Source: CAZVEV01 sp964625865
GTDB lineage: Bacteria > Planctomycetota > Phycisphaerae > SM23-33
Assembly: GCA_964625865.1 (NCBI GenBank)
Contig: CAZVEV010000007.1
Coordinates: 1-49,158 of the forward strand
Direction: 5' to 3'
Length of the DNA: 49,158 bases
How positions within the stretch are numbered: the stretch's first letter is position 1; each line of letters opens with the position of its first letter. Shown here piece by piece: positions 40,272-47,713 of the stretch. The translations under genes were made by a program, and so were the position numbers. The notes under the pieces were generated by a model, which saw only the letters and a list, made by a program, of their open reading frames with translations, had not been told where the DNA came from and did not search any database.

Positions 40272-41315
40272 ATGACCAGCACGGCACCTCGCGAGACTGA
40301 GTCCTCAACCGATGGCATACCGCCAACCCCTTCCGAACTCAAGGCGGCAGAGAGGCACTTCCGATACCTGCACCGCTTCCTGAGAAGGGTCTACGCAGCA
40401 ATGGAGGAAACAACCCTCTTGATGCAAGCCAACGTCGCGGCCTTCGTGGAATCGCTGCATGTTGTTCTCGGGTTGAACGGGGCGGAAGTGATACAATGGC
40501 AAGATGCCGATACCGGGACCACGAGAATAGGGAAGAGGGGCGACTTTGCTGAGCGGAAGATTCCGGGGGATGATGAAGACCGTTTCGCACGGTTGGGCGT
40601 GTATCCGCTTGTCCGAATCCCCGACGGCGAGTTCGGGTTTCGTATCGACAAGCCGTTCCGCGGCGAACGCCTGCAGAGCATCAAGAAGGCACTGGAGGAC
40701 TGGTGCATGAGGGCCCGATTCCCGTCCGACAAGCTCGGTATGAACTGGCCGGACGCGAGAGACGCCTACTACGACAGCCTGGCATTGCTGGGGAGCGGTG
40801 AGACGAGAGAACAGACCACCTTCTTCCTGCAGTGGTCCGAGCGGCGTGATTCGTCGCTTCCGGGGCGGCCCAGACTGCACACCGCACTGTGGAGGATCGA
40901 GCGTGTGCTGGAGCATCTCAAACGGTGGCTCGCTCAGACTGAGACGCGTCAGGGCAATGGGGGAACTGCGCCCGTGAGCCAAGCCGACACCGACTCCCAG
41001 GGCGACGGGGGCACGAACGAAGTACCGATTCGCGACCGTTTCAAGATTGAGGAGGGACTCGTGCGTTTCGGCGAGAAGGACCTCGGGCTGCCCACTGGGT
41101 ATGCGCTGACATACTTCAGCATCCTGCATGAGAATTACGGGAAAGTCGTGCTCTACCGAGAGCTTGACGAAGACCACACAGAGAAGGAGTCGGCTGCGTC
41201 AGATCAACTGAAGAAGAGCATCGGAGCCATCAATGGCGCTCTGGAACGCAATGAGATCCCCTGCAGGATCGACAATAAGTCGAGGGTCGGATATATGCTG
41301 ACGGACAAGGGCTGA
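40272..41315 (+). CDS. Protein of unknown function with C-terminal winged-helix-like domain
   Basis: The 347-residue protein has no signal peptide. The first ~220 residues are mostly helical with KRGDFAERKIPGDDEDRF and an amphipathic EDWCMRARFPSDKLGMNW segment, without a recognised fold. A Gly/Gln/Asp-rich linker (230-255) follows. The end (about 265-347) has the outline of an OmpR-type winged helix: LGLPTGYALTYFSILHENYG, LKKSIGAINGALERNEIPCR and the wing-like NKSRVGYMLTDKG. A DNA-binding regulator is possible but unproven. It is preceded by a strong promoter and a structured leader, and followed by the direct repeats at 41344. Confidence 0.75.
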   Translation: MTSTAPRETESSTDGIPPTPSELKAAERHFRYLHRFLRRVYAAMEETTLLMQANVAAFVESLHVVLGLNGAEVIQWQDADTGTTRIGKRGDFAERKIPGDDEDRFARLGVYPLVRIPDGEFGFRIDKPFRGERLQSIKKALEDWCMRARFPSDKLGMNWPDARDAYYDSLALLGSGETREQTTFFLQWSERRDSSLPGRPRLHTALWRIERVLEHLKRWLAQTETRQGNGGTAPVSQADTDSQGDGGTNEVPIRDRFKIEEGLVRFGEKDLGLPTGYALTYFSILHENYGKVVLYRELDEDHTEKESAASDQLKKSIGAINGALERNEIPCRIDNKSRVGYMLTDKG

Positions 41316-41343
41316 CTCCGCCATCCTCCTCGATTAGCCGGCC

Positions 41344-41368
41344 CACGTTTGGGTCACGTTTGAGTCAC
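41344..41368. repeat. Tandem 11-bp direct repeats, iteron- or arm-site-like
   Basis: CACGTTTGGGT and CACGTTTGAGT are adjacent, followed by another CAC. GTCAC recurs 20 nt downstream (TTGTCAC). The place, just upstream of the Xis-like gene, suits an origin iteron or a regulator binding site. Confidence 0.4.
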
Positions 41369-41426
41369 AATCAATCACTTCTTTGTCACTGACAGGGGAA
41401 GAGCAGCGCCCGGATAATGTCCCAGT

Positions 41427-41594
41427 ATGAAGCGGACATTGTCACAGATAGACAGTCGAATCAAGCAAACGCGGCTGCGTCTCCGCAGGCTGAAAGCGGA
41501 GCGGGAAGTTGCTAGGTTGGCTGAACTGGAGCGGGAGGCAGCACGCTCACGGGGCCAGAGCCGACAGACCCTTTGCGGAACGGACAGCCGATGA
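41427..41594 (+). CDS. 55-residue basic helical protein
   Basis: The frame MKRTLSQIDSRIKQTRLRLR continues as a highly charged helix (RRLKAEREVARLAELEREAARSRG). It ends at TGA 41592-41594, sharing ATGA with the start of the HTH gene at 41591. Such stop-start overlap is typical of translationally coupled phage genes and supports expression. It lacks a strong ribosome-binding site. No family is recognised. Confidence 0.5.
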   Translation: MKRTLSQIDSRIKQTRLRLRRLKAEREVARLAELEREAARSRGQSRQTLCGTDSR

Positions 41595-41815
41595 ACGCCG
41601 CCGCACGAACCGTCACTCCCGCCGGTCCCGATCTGAGCAAGCTCCGGCTGTTAACGGCGGCACAGGTCGCGGAGCTTTGGGGCATCAATCGCAGTACTGT
41701 CTGGAGGCTTACACAGCGCGTGCACAACCCGCTGCCCGTCTTACGGCTGTCCGCGCGCTGCACGCGGTTCTCTGCCACAGATCTCGCGGCCTGGCTAGCT
41801 GAGGAGAAGACATGA
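41591..41815 (+). CDS. Xis/AlpA-like helix-turn-helix protein
   Basis: The 74-residue protein is one HTH domain of the HTH_17/MerR-like excisionase type: LLTAAQVAELWGINRSTVWRL with the recognition helix, then a LPVLRLSARCTRFSATDLAAWL wing and helix. Such proteins bend DNA and direct integrase toward excision, or act as AlpA-type activators. The ATG at 41591 overlaps the stop of the 55-residue gene and its own stop overlaps an ATG at 41812. It is the likely recombination-directionality factor or activator of this element, although it lies 6 kb from the integrase. Confidence 0.8.
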   Translation: MNAAARTVTPAGPDLSKLRLLTAAQVAELWGINRSTVWRLTQRVHNPLPVLRLSARCTRFSATDLAAWLAEEKT

Positions 41816-41961
41816 GCGTATGCCGGAGAATGCCGGTCATCGGTTGCCTGAACCGCTGCTCCGGCGGTGCAAGCTCACACGACGGCGGACCTTGTCGGCG
41901 CGGGCGGACGGGTGGGCAGCGCCCTGTACACCACGAAACGCGAGGGGGACGGAATGTCTGA
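41812..41961 (+). CDS. Possible 49-residue Cys/Arg-rich protein
   Basis: An ATG sharing ATGA with the HTH gene stop opens a 49-codon frame with four Cys (MSVCRRMPVIGCLNRCSGGA, later GGPCRRGR) and several His. It ends 8 nt inside the next gene, as coupled genes do. Codon choice and composition are not persuasive on their own, so it may be only a bridge that keeps ribosomes on the message. Confidence 0.3.
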   Translation: MSVCRRMPVIGCLNRCSGGASSHDGGPCRRGRTGGQRPVHHETRGGRNV

Positions 41962-42808
41962 ATCAGCGTTCACCCCGACAGCCGCCCTTCGGACGATCCG
42001 GGCAATTGTGGCGGACAAGGCTGTTCCCCCGGCCCAACGGTTGGCGATCATTGCCGTGGTCTTGCGGGCGGATAACAGGACTGGCGAGGCATGGGGCGGC
42101 TTCCGGAGCATGCGGGCGCAACACGGCCTGGCCAACGACACGATCAAGGCGGCACTGAACGGCCCGTCTGAACCGTACCTTGAACTGGCCGGCGTTGGAG
42201 CGCGGGGGGCACGGAAATACCGAGTCCGACCGTTCCAGCCAGCGGAGCGCTCGGAGGGTTCAGACAAGTCGGCCAGCGTTCCAGCCAGTGGAACGGACCG
42301 TTCCAGTGAGCGGAGCGCCAGCGTTCCAGCGGTTGGAAACAAACTAGCGTTTACCTCTAGCTCTTGTACTGGCGATGGGCGCGCTGCGCAGCGCAAGGGC
42401 ATGAATGCCGAGCGAGCCAAGCCAAAGGCCAACGGCGCGTCCCCCGATTCGCGGGTTGCCACGTTCAAGGATTGGTTTGCGGAGCGGTACAAGGCCGAGT
42501 TTGGCAAGAGCTACGTGTTCCGCCATGCCAAGGAGGGACGTCTTGTGAAAGGTGTGTTGGGCGCCCTTGACCAGGACGATGCGGTTTCCGACGCCCTTGA
42601 CGAGTTGAAGGCGGCAGCAGAGGCCATGTTTGCGGACGACTGGGGGCGAGACAAGGCGGCCATCGGCTTGCTGTCTTCGCAGATCAACAAGTGGCGCCAG
42701 GCGGCGGCACGGCCCACTGGGGGACAGTTCAGCACCTCGCCTGCTGATCCGAACGACCCGCGACTTCTTGAGATTGAAACACAGCAGCTTGCGGAGGCGC
42801 GACAGTGA
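41954..42808 (+). CDS. Replisome-organiser-like protein
   Basis: The 284-residue protein has an N-terminal winged helix of the HTH_36 type (TIRAIVADKAVPPAQRLAII, GGFRSMRAQHGLANDTIKAA), seen in phage replisome organisers. The middle is a Ser/Glu-rich linker (about 95-145). The C-terminal ~120 residues (FKDWFAERYKAEFGKSYVFR, INKWRQAAAR) could be a helicase- or primase-loading part. It sits upstream of the primase-helicase and ends in GTGA, coupling to it. One copy of the GCGCGCTGCGCAGCGC repeat falls within this gene (42379-42401), a possible internal origin or binding site. Confidence 0.7.
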   Translation: MSESAFTPTAALRTIRAIVADKAVPPAQRLAIIAVVLRADNRTGEAWGGFRSMRAQHGLANDTIKAALNGPSEPYLELAGVGARGARKYRVRPFQPAERSEGSDKSASVPASGTDRSSERSASVPAVGNKLAFTSSSCTGDGRAAQRKGMNAERAKPKANGASPDSRVATFKDWFAERYKAEFGKSYVFRHAKEGRLVKGVLGALDQDDAVSDALDELKAAAEAMFADDWGRDKAAIGLLSSQINKWRQAAARPTGGQFSTSPADPNDPRLLEIETQQLAEARQ

Positions 42809-44583
42809 ATACCATCACGGCCCAACTTCGGCAGGATCAGGCGGCGCTGCTCGATGAACTCAGAGCGGCCGGGGCCGACGTTGCACGGCCGGGCAAAATC
42901 CGTTGCCCCTTCCACGATGACCGGCACGCGAGCGCGAACGTGTACGCCGACGAACGCGGGGTCTGGCGCTTCAAGTGCCACGCCTGCCAGTTCGGTGGAG
43001 ACGTTTTCGACGTGCGGGCCAAAGCTCAGGACCGGCCGATTGACGAGGTGCTCCGCGAGGCGTCGGCCAAGGACAGGTCGCCGGCCAGACGGCAGGGCGA
43101 GCGGAAGCGGGCCAAGGTGTTCCGCTGCCTTGAGGACATCGAGGCACTAATCGTCAGGCAGGGGAATACGCCCAAGACCGTATACGAGTACACGGACCCC
43201 GACAGCGGCGAGATCGACCTGGCGGTTTTCCGCTACCGTCTCGGTCAGAACCCGCCAGGCAAGAAATCGTTCTGGCAGGCCCGGCCGGTCGATGGCGGAT
43301 GGACGCTCAAGAGACCCGACGGCCTCTTGCCCCTCTACAACCGGACCCGACTGCGAAGCGCCAAGGAGGCCGTCATCGTCGAGGGCGAATCGTGCGTCCA
43401 TGCCTTGGCAGCAGTGGGGATCGTCGCCACCACGGCACCGGGCGGCGCGGGCAAGGCGCACCTGGCCGACTGGTCCCCGCTGGCGGGCAAGCGAGTGACC
43501 CTCTGGCCGGATAATGACGAGCCGGGCATCAAGCACATGCGGGACGTGCGCGAGATTCTACTCGCCCTCGCCCCGCCGGTCGAGATGTTCTACATCGATC
43601 CCGCAAACCTCGACGTGGACCGCAAGGGCGACGTGGTGGACTACCTTGCCGCGCGCGCCGATCTGCCGGCGGATACCCGCAGGGCCGCTGTCGAGGCGGA
43701 ACTGTCCGCGGCCGAACCCATCGGCGCGGCGGCCGGGACATTCCAGCGGATCGAGGATCGGATCAGCGGCAGGCTCGATGCGTTCCCGTGGCCCTGGCCG
43801 ACGCTGGACCGCCTGAGCAAGGCCCTGGCACCGGCCACCATCACGCTGTTGTGCGGCGACGGCGGAAGTACAAAGTCCTTCATGCTCACGCAGGCGGCGG
43901 CGTTCTGGCACGGACAGGGGATCGGCGTTCAACTCTACGAGCTTGAGGATGGTCGGGACTATCACTGTGAGCGGGCCCTGGCCCAGACCGAAGGCGACAG
44001 CCGCTTCCTTGATGGCGAGTGGGCCAAAGACAACGCCGACGATCTCCGGGAAGCGGCCGCGAGGCATGCGGGGTTTGTTGAATCGTTCGCGCGATGCGTC
44101 GCGGAGACCCCGGCGGCGGACTTGAGCCTTAACGACCTGGCGGCGTGGATTGAGGCGCAGGCGGCGCGCGGTGCCGAGATCATCGCCGTCGATCCGGTCT
44201 CGCTGATCGACTCGCCCACCCCGTGGGTTGACGACAAGGTCTTCCTGCGCCGCGCGAAGCGAGCCATTGAGAACTCCGGGGCCCGCCTCGTGCTGGTCAC
44301 GCACCCCCGCAAGGGCCGCAAGGGGGCTGTCGGGCTCGATGAATTGGCGGGGTCCACGGCGTACGCCCGCTTCACCCAGAGCGTGCTCTGGCTTGAGTAC
44401 CTGCCGATTCCCAAGTCGGTGACGGTCTCGACGACCTTTGGCCGGACCACGGCCAGCGCGAACCGGATCGTTCACATCTGCAAGGCCCGCAACGGCACGG
44501 GCGCGGGACTGCAGGTCGCGTTCAACTTCTCTCGCGAGACGCTGCGGTTCACGGAACTGGGCCTGGTGGTGAAAGATGACTGA
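42805..44583 (+). CDS. Primase-helicase fusion (CHC2 zinc finger, TOPRIM, RecA-like ATPase)
   Basis: The 592-residue protein joins DNA priming and unwinding. A CHC2 zinc finger lies at 34-61 (CPFH...CHAC). A TOPRIM domain has EAVIVEGESCVHA (Glu193) and WPDNDEPG (Asp236, Asp238). A RepA/DnaB-like RecA ATPase domain has Walker A GDGGSTKS (351-358), a possible Walker B segment EIIAVDPVSLI and a VLVTHPRKG sensor-like strand. The start is GTG, 7 nt after GGAGG and sharing GTGA with the previous stop. It would replicate the element after excision, independently of host DnaG and DnaB. Such fusions occur in phages, satellites and plasmids. Confidence 0.9.
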   Translation: MNTITAQLRQDQAALLDELRAAGADVARPGKIRCPFHDDRHASANVYADERGVWRFKCHACQFGGDVFDVRAKAQDRPIDEVLREASAKDRSPARRQGERKRAKVFRCLEDIEALIVRQGNTPKTVYEYTDPDSGEIDLAVFRYRLGQNPPGKKSFWQARPVDGGWTLKRPDGLLPLYNRTRLRSAKEAVIVEGESCVHALAAVGIVATTAPGGAGKAHLADWSPLAGKRVTLWPDNDEPGIKHMRDVREILLALAPPVEMFYIDPANLDVDRKGDVVDYLAARADLPADTRRAAVEAELSAAEPIGAAAGTFQRIEDRISGRLDAFPWPWPTLDRLSKALAPATITLLCGDGGSTKSFMLTQAAAFWHGQGIGVQLYELEDGRDYHCERALAQTEGDSRFLDGEWAKDNADDLREAAARHAGFVESFARCVAETPAADLSLNDLAAWIEAQAARGAEIIAVDPVSLIDSPTPWVDDKVFLRRAKRAIENSGARLVLVTHPRKGRKGAVGLDELAGSTAYARFTQSVLWLEYLPIPKSVTVSTTFGRTTASANRIVHICKARNGTGAGLQVAFNFSRETLRFTELGLVVKDD

Positions 44584-44806
44584 GGCCAGGGACAAGTTGA
44601 CCTACCAACAGCGACGGACGCTGCGGGCGGCCGGGGCTTTCGTCCGCCAGCGCCGACGGCGCATGAGCGGCCCGCCGGAGGCAGCATCGGTTACGTCAAC
44701 CGATGGCATGATCGTGCAACAGGTGAACGGAGCGACACTTGGGGAACTGACCGCTCAGGCGCGCAGCGCATGTGTCAGCGCGACGCCGAGAGACGGGCCG
44801 CAGTAG
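44576..44806 (+). CDS. 76-residue basic protein coupled to the primase-helicase
   Basis: The frame starts 8 nt before the end of the primase-helicase, reading MTEARDKLTYQQRRTLRAAG, then an Arg-rich stretch FVRQRRRRMSG and a neutral tail. No family is recognised. The overlap with the preceding gene and the similar position of small genes after phage replication genes support it. It could bind DNA or the helicase. Confidence 0.55.
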   Translation: MTEARDKLTYQQRRTLRAAGAFVRQRRRRMSGPPEAASVTSTDGMIVQQVNGATLGELTAQARSACVSATPRDGPQ

Positions 44807-44894
44807 CGGCACGATTCGCCCGGAAGGGCAACGCCGCGACCGCATTGGGCGGCCGTTGGCAATCAGCGACGCCATAGCATAAAGGAAAAACGAA

Positions 44895-45026
44895 ATGGCA
44901 AAGAGCAAGGCAAACGCGGCAACGGACAAGAGCATCGGCCAGGCGGTCACCGAGAACGCCAAGCGCACCGCGGCGCGGACCCGGCGAGCGAAGAAGGACT
45001 TCCGGGTCAACCAGCCCAAGAAGTAG
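44895..45026 (+). CDS. 43-residue Lys/Arg/Ala-rich protein
   Basis: The frame MAKSKANAATDKSIGQAVTE continues NAKRTAARTRRAKKDFRVNQ and ends PKK. AAGGAA lies about 7 nt before the ATG, a clear ribosome-binding site. The composition is like a histone-H1-tail or small nucleoid or packaging protein. It begins a second group of small genes after an 88-bp spacer. Confidence 0.6.
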   Translation: MAKSKANAATDKSIGQAVTENAKRTAARTRRAKKDFRVNQPKK

Positions 45027-45069
45027 CGCCCGGGCGATTCCTCAACACACAGATACAAAGGAAACCGAC

Positions 45070-45693
45070 ATGACGACAGAACAAGCCGAACAAGACATTC
45101 AAACGACGGAACAGGCGACAGACGCGACAGCGGCGGAACGTCTGGCGGGCCTTGAGCGAGAGAACCAGTCGCTCCGCGAGCAACTGGACACGCTGCGAAA
45201 CGTCCAGGAAGACGCCGCCACGCGCGAGCAACGCCTGGAGCAAGCCGAGGCCGCAAACGCTCGACTTCGCGAAGAGGCTGCGGACGCGGTAGTCGCCGAG
45301 GCGATCCGCAACGCCTGCGAGACGCTGGGCATTTCGGCGGACTATTGCCTCAACTTCGAGCGGCACAACTTCAAGGCCGTTTCCGCCGACGGCGGCGGGT
45401 TTCGCATCGAACCGAACGTGTTCGAGCACCTAGCCAAGCGGGCGAAAACCGACCCGCTGTTGCGGCAAAGCGTCGCCGCCGCCCGCAAAGAGGCGAAAGC
45501 CGGCGACGTGATGACCAACCTGGCCACCGGCAACATCGAGCACCTGTCCGATGACCAGGCGCTCGCCCTTGTGGACACGCTTGACGAGCGGGCGCAGCGC
45601 AAGGCCGACTTCATCGAGCGGCACGGCCAGAAACTGTATTTGAACCTGTGCGGCCGGGCTCGGCGAATCAAGCGACGGAGGATTTCCTCATGA
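45070..45693 (+). CDS. Coiled-coil protein, 207 residues, phage-like
   Basis: An acidic Thr/Glu/Ala-rich head (about 1-25) and a coiled coil (about 25-75) lead to a mixed domain DAVVAEAIRNACETLGISAD, FKAVSADGGGFRIEPNVFEH and LLRQSVAAARKEAKAGDV. The end is basic (CGRARRIKRRRISS). AAAGGAA is upstream of the ATG. The stop shares ATGA with the next gene. The coiled-coil head plus compact tail recalls phage scaffolding proteins, but there is no capsid gene nearby, so this is only a suggestion. Confidence 0.65.
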   Translation: MTTEQAEQDIQTTEQATDATAAERLAGLERENQSLREQLDTLRNVQEDAATREQRLEQAEAANARLREEAADAVVAEAIRNACETLGISADYCLNFERHNFKAVSADGGGFRIEPNVFEHLAKRAKTDPLLRQSVAAARKEAKAGDVMTNLATGNIEHLSDDQALALVDTLDERAQRKADFIERHGQKLYLNLCGRARRIKRRRISS

Positions 45694-46136
45694 CGACCCT
45701 TCAACAACAGCTTGCCGACCGCGAAGCGGCGGCGGCCGACAAGGCGGCGGCCGCACGCGAGGCGGCGCACGCGAAGTACATCGAGATCGTCGCCCGCGCG
45801 GACAGCCCGAAAGCCGGTGACGCCGAGGCCCTGTCCGATCTGTTCCCGGTCCTGGAGAAGTCGGCAACCGACTTCGAAACCGACGTGCAGAACTGGCAGA
45901 AGTTGCAGCGGGCGGAACAGCGCGCCGCGACGATCCCCGAGCGTCGCCAAGAGGCCGACCAGGCCGAACGGGTCTACCGCAAGGCGGCGGAGGCCCTGCC
46001 CGCAAAGGTCCGGGCGCTGAACGATGAAGTCGCCGAACTGAGCAAGCAGGCCGACACCGCTGAAAGCCGACGTGCGCGGGCGGAGCGGTCCGTTCAAGAA
46101 GCGGAGACTTTCCGCCAACGCTTGGGGCTTACGTAG
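45690..46136 (+). CDS. Coiled-coil protein, 148 residues
   Basis: The whole protein is helical and Ala/Glu/Lys/Arg-rich, with heptads at about 5-30 (LADREAAAADKAAAAREAAH) and 75-145 (ERRQEADQAERVYRKAAEAL, LNDEVAELSKQADTAESRRA). It starts within the stop of the previous gene (ATGA), so the two are coupled and may form a complex. No family is recognised. Confidence 0.65.
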   Translation: MTTLQQQLADREAAAADKAAAAREAAHAKYIEIVARADSPKAGDAEALSDLFPVLEKSATDFETDVQNWQKLQRAEQRAATIPERRQEADQAERVYRKAAEALPAKVRALNDEVAELSKQADTAESRRARAERSVQEAETFRQRLGLT

Positions 46137-46236
46137 AACACGGAGCCGTCCCCTGGGCGGCATTGAGGCACGGCGCGGGGCTCCGGAGCCCGCCCCTCTT
46201 TGGGGCCCCCGCCTGCCGCATAGATCGGAGTTGAAC

Positions 46237-46614
46237 ATGAGTGACGACAACAAACCCGAACCGTTCGCAAACGGGCGATACGGTAACGGGCAATTCGCCC
46301 CGGGCAACCGGTTCGCCGCCGGCCACGGCAACCCGCACGCCGAAAAGGTGGCGGCCTGGCGCAAGACGTTGACCGAGACGATTGAGCCCAGGCACATCGA
46401 GGCCGCGGTCAAGGTGTTGCTTCGGAACGCCCTGGAGGGCAAGGGATGGGCGCTGCGCGAGCTTTTCGACCGGTGCTTCGGCCGTCCGCCCCAGGCGGTG
46501 GATCTTCAGGGCTACCTGACGGGATTGCAGGCCGCCGTGCCCCGTGAGGCGGTGGAACTGCCCCGGGCGTTCCTGGCGTGGCTGGATGAACGGGCAGAAG
46601 GCGGTGCCTCGTGA
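46237..46614 (+). CDS. DUF5681-like protein (small-terminase-like)
   Basis: The 125-residue protein starts with a Gly/Asn-rich head NGRYGNGQFAPGNRFAAGHG and then a helical part WRKTLTETIEPRHIEAAVKVL, RNALEGKGWALRELFDRCFG and RPPQAVDLQGYL. The GxFAPGNxxxxGHGNP head matches the DUF5681 style of proteins that are frequent in planctomycete mobile DNA and next to terminase genes in phages. GGAG is upstream of the ATG. It may be a DNA-recognition or small-terminase-like protein that lets the element use a helper phage's packaging motor; no large terminase is present. Confidence 0.6.
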   Translation: MSDDNKPEPFANGRYGNGQFAPGNRFAAGHGNPHAEKVAAWRKTLTETIEPRHIEAAVKVLLRNALEGKGWALRELFDRCFGRPPQAVDLQGYLTGLQAAVPREAVELPRAFLAWLDERAEGGAS

Positions 46615-46967
46615 CCGGGCCGGAGATCATCGAGGAAATCCTGGCGGACCCGGACGATGAACGCCGTTGTCTGCGGGTGCTTGAACTGGACGCCGTGTTG
46701 CGCCCAGGGGGCGTCTGCACGTGGCAACCGGGCTATGACCCGATGAACCTCCTGGCGGGGGCGAGCGTTGACCTGCTCTCCCGCCTGCATTCGGCCATCG
46801 GCTGGGCACACGGTGTATCAAACCATCCCTGTGGTGAGCGGCCACCCGGCTGCGATTGTGTCAGTTGCCGACCGGACCTGTGGGCGGCCGACACGCCGCG
46901 CGGTCGTGCGGTTGCGCGGGCAAGCAGGAGTTGCTCTGCCGGTTCCTTTGCGAATGGACGCCCATAG
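46611..46967 (+). CDS. 118-residue Cys-rich protein coupled to the DUF5681-like gene
   Basis: A GTG start shares GTGA with the stop of the previous gene, after AAGGCGG. The head TGPEIIEEILADPDDERRCL is a helix with acidic residues; a WQPGYDPMNLL stretch follows, and the second half has a cluster CGERPPGCDCVSCRPDLW, like a metal-binding knuckle. No family is recognised. Its place suggests a partner of the DUF5681-like protein. Confidence 0.55.
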   Translation: MTGPEIIEEILADPDDERRCLRVLELDAVLRPGGVCTWQPGYDPMNLLAGASVDLLSRLHSAIGWAHGVSNHPCGERPPGCDCVSCRPDLWAADTPRGRAVARASRSCSAGSFANGRP

Positions 46968-46975
46968 AGGCCCCT

Positions 46976-47119
46976 GTGAGCGACGATCTTCCGAGAAACG
47001 ACCTGTGGCCCCACGAAGCGCAGACCATCGCCTACAGGCCCCGTACGCGACCCGTCGCGACCCTGCCCGTCAGGGGTGGGGGAACAGCATCGGTCTACCA
47101 GACCGCTGCTCTTGATTGA
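46976..47119 (+). CDS. Possible 47-residue protein
   Basis: A GTG start 8 nt after the previous stop, with GAGG close upstream, opens MSDDLPRNDLWPHEAQTIAY followed by RPRTRPVATLPVRGGGTASV. Composition looks protein-like but no family is recognised and the site is weak. It may be a small coupled gene. Confidence 0.35.
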   Translation: MSDDLPRNDLWPHEAQTIAYRPRTRPVATLPVRGGGTASVYQTAALD

Positions 47120-47168
47120 CAAGTGAAGAGGCGACCAAGCATTAGCGAACGCGTCTTGTCAGCGCGCA

Positions 47169-47191
47169 GCGCGCTGCGCAGCGCGAGGGCA
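47169..47191. repeat. GCGCGCTGCGCAGCGC palindromic repeat, copy 2
   Basis: This 23-nt stretch matches 42379-42401 with one mismatch. Its core GCGCTGCGCAGCGC is a perfect palindrome. It lies just before the XRE repressor promoter, with GCGCAGCGC recurring upstream. Confidence 0.5.
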
Positions 47192-47230
47192 GCGCGAACG
47201 GGTTCTTCTCAGAAAAAGAGGCCCGACCTC

Positions 47231-47258
47231 TTGACCGCGACCAATTCGCCGCTATAAT
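47231..47258 (+). promoter_or_regulatory. Strong sigma-70 promoter, near-leaderless, for the XRE gene
   Basis: TTGACC (47231-47236) and TATAAT (47253-47258) are 16 nt apart. The start codon of the repressor begins only 8 nt after the -10 box, so transcription would start at or within one or two bases of the ATG. Confidence 0.7.
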
Positions 47259-47265
47259 AAAGGTG

Positions 47266-47490
47266 ATGGCCAAGAGCAGAGACACGCTGACGGTGACGGA
47301 GACGTTGCGGAAGGCAATTGCCGACAGCGGCCTGAGTGGGCGTGAAGTGGCTCGGCGGGCTGGCGTGGATGACCGGCTTATCGCCCGGTTCATCAAAGGC
47401 GAGCGCAGCCTGCGAGGCACCACGATTGACGCGGTGTGCTCGGCTCTTGGTCTGCGACTGACGAAAGCAAAGGACCGTCACAAAGGGTGA
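47266..47490 (+). CDS. XRE-family helix-turn-helix repressor
   Basis: The 74-residue protein is a single HTH_3 domain: LRKAIADSGLSGREVARRAGVDDRLIARFIKGE with the recognition helix, then a fifth helix GTTIDAVCSALGLRL. The end is basic (TKAKDRHKG). It looks like the element's master repressor, comparable to CI-like proteins or the Stl-type repressors of satellites. It has its own promoter and points in the same direction as the integrase 223 bp downstream. Because its promoter gives almost no leader, translation could be leaderless. Confidence 0.85.
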   Translation: MAKSRDTLTVTETLRKAIADSGLSGREVARRAGVDDRLIARFIKGERSLRGTTIDAVCSALGLRLTKAKDRHKG

Positions 47491-47713
47491 CGGCGAAATA
47501 GAAGCGGGGCCGGCGATGTTGGAGCATCCCGACCCCAGGGCCAAGACTACCGTGGAGTCTCGACCATGCGACAGCGTACCCCACTGAGCGGGGCACTTCA
47601 ATCGCGGGGTGGACGGACTCACCACGGGAACCGTGCGGCGGTGACACCTGCGCGGGCTCCCAGCACCTTGGCTGCCAATGAACTCGGTTACGCCGAGGGA
47701 AAGGAATCGAATC

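Noticed and set aside
44770..44877. 35-codon frame overlapping the 76-residue gene (MCQRDAERRAAVAARFARKG...)
   Set aside because: Composition looks protein-like but there is no ribosome-binding site and it overlaps a better-supported gene in another frame.
44895..46967. Complete prophage with structural genes
   Set aside because: No portal, capsid, tail or large terminase signature is seen; the small genes can only be called packaging-like by composition and position.
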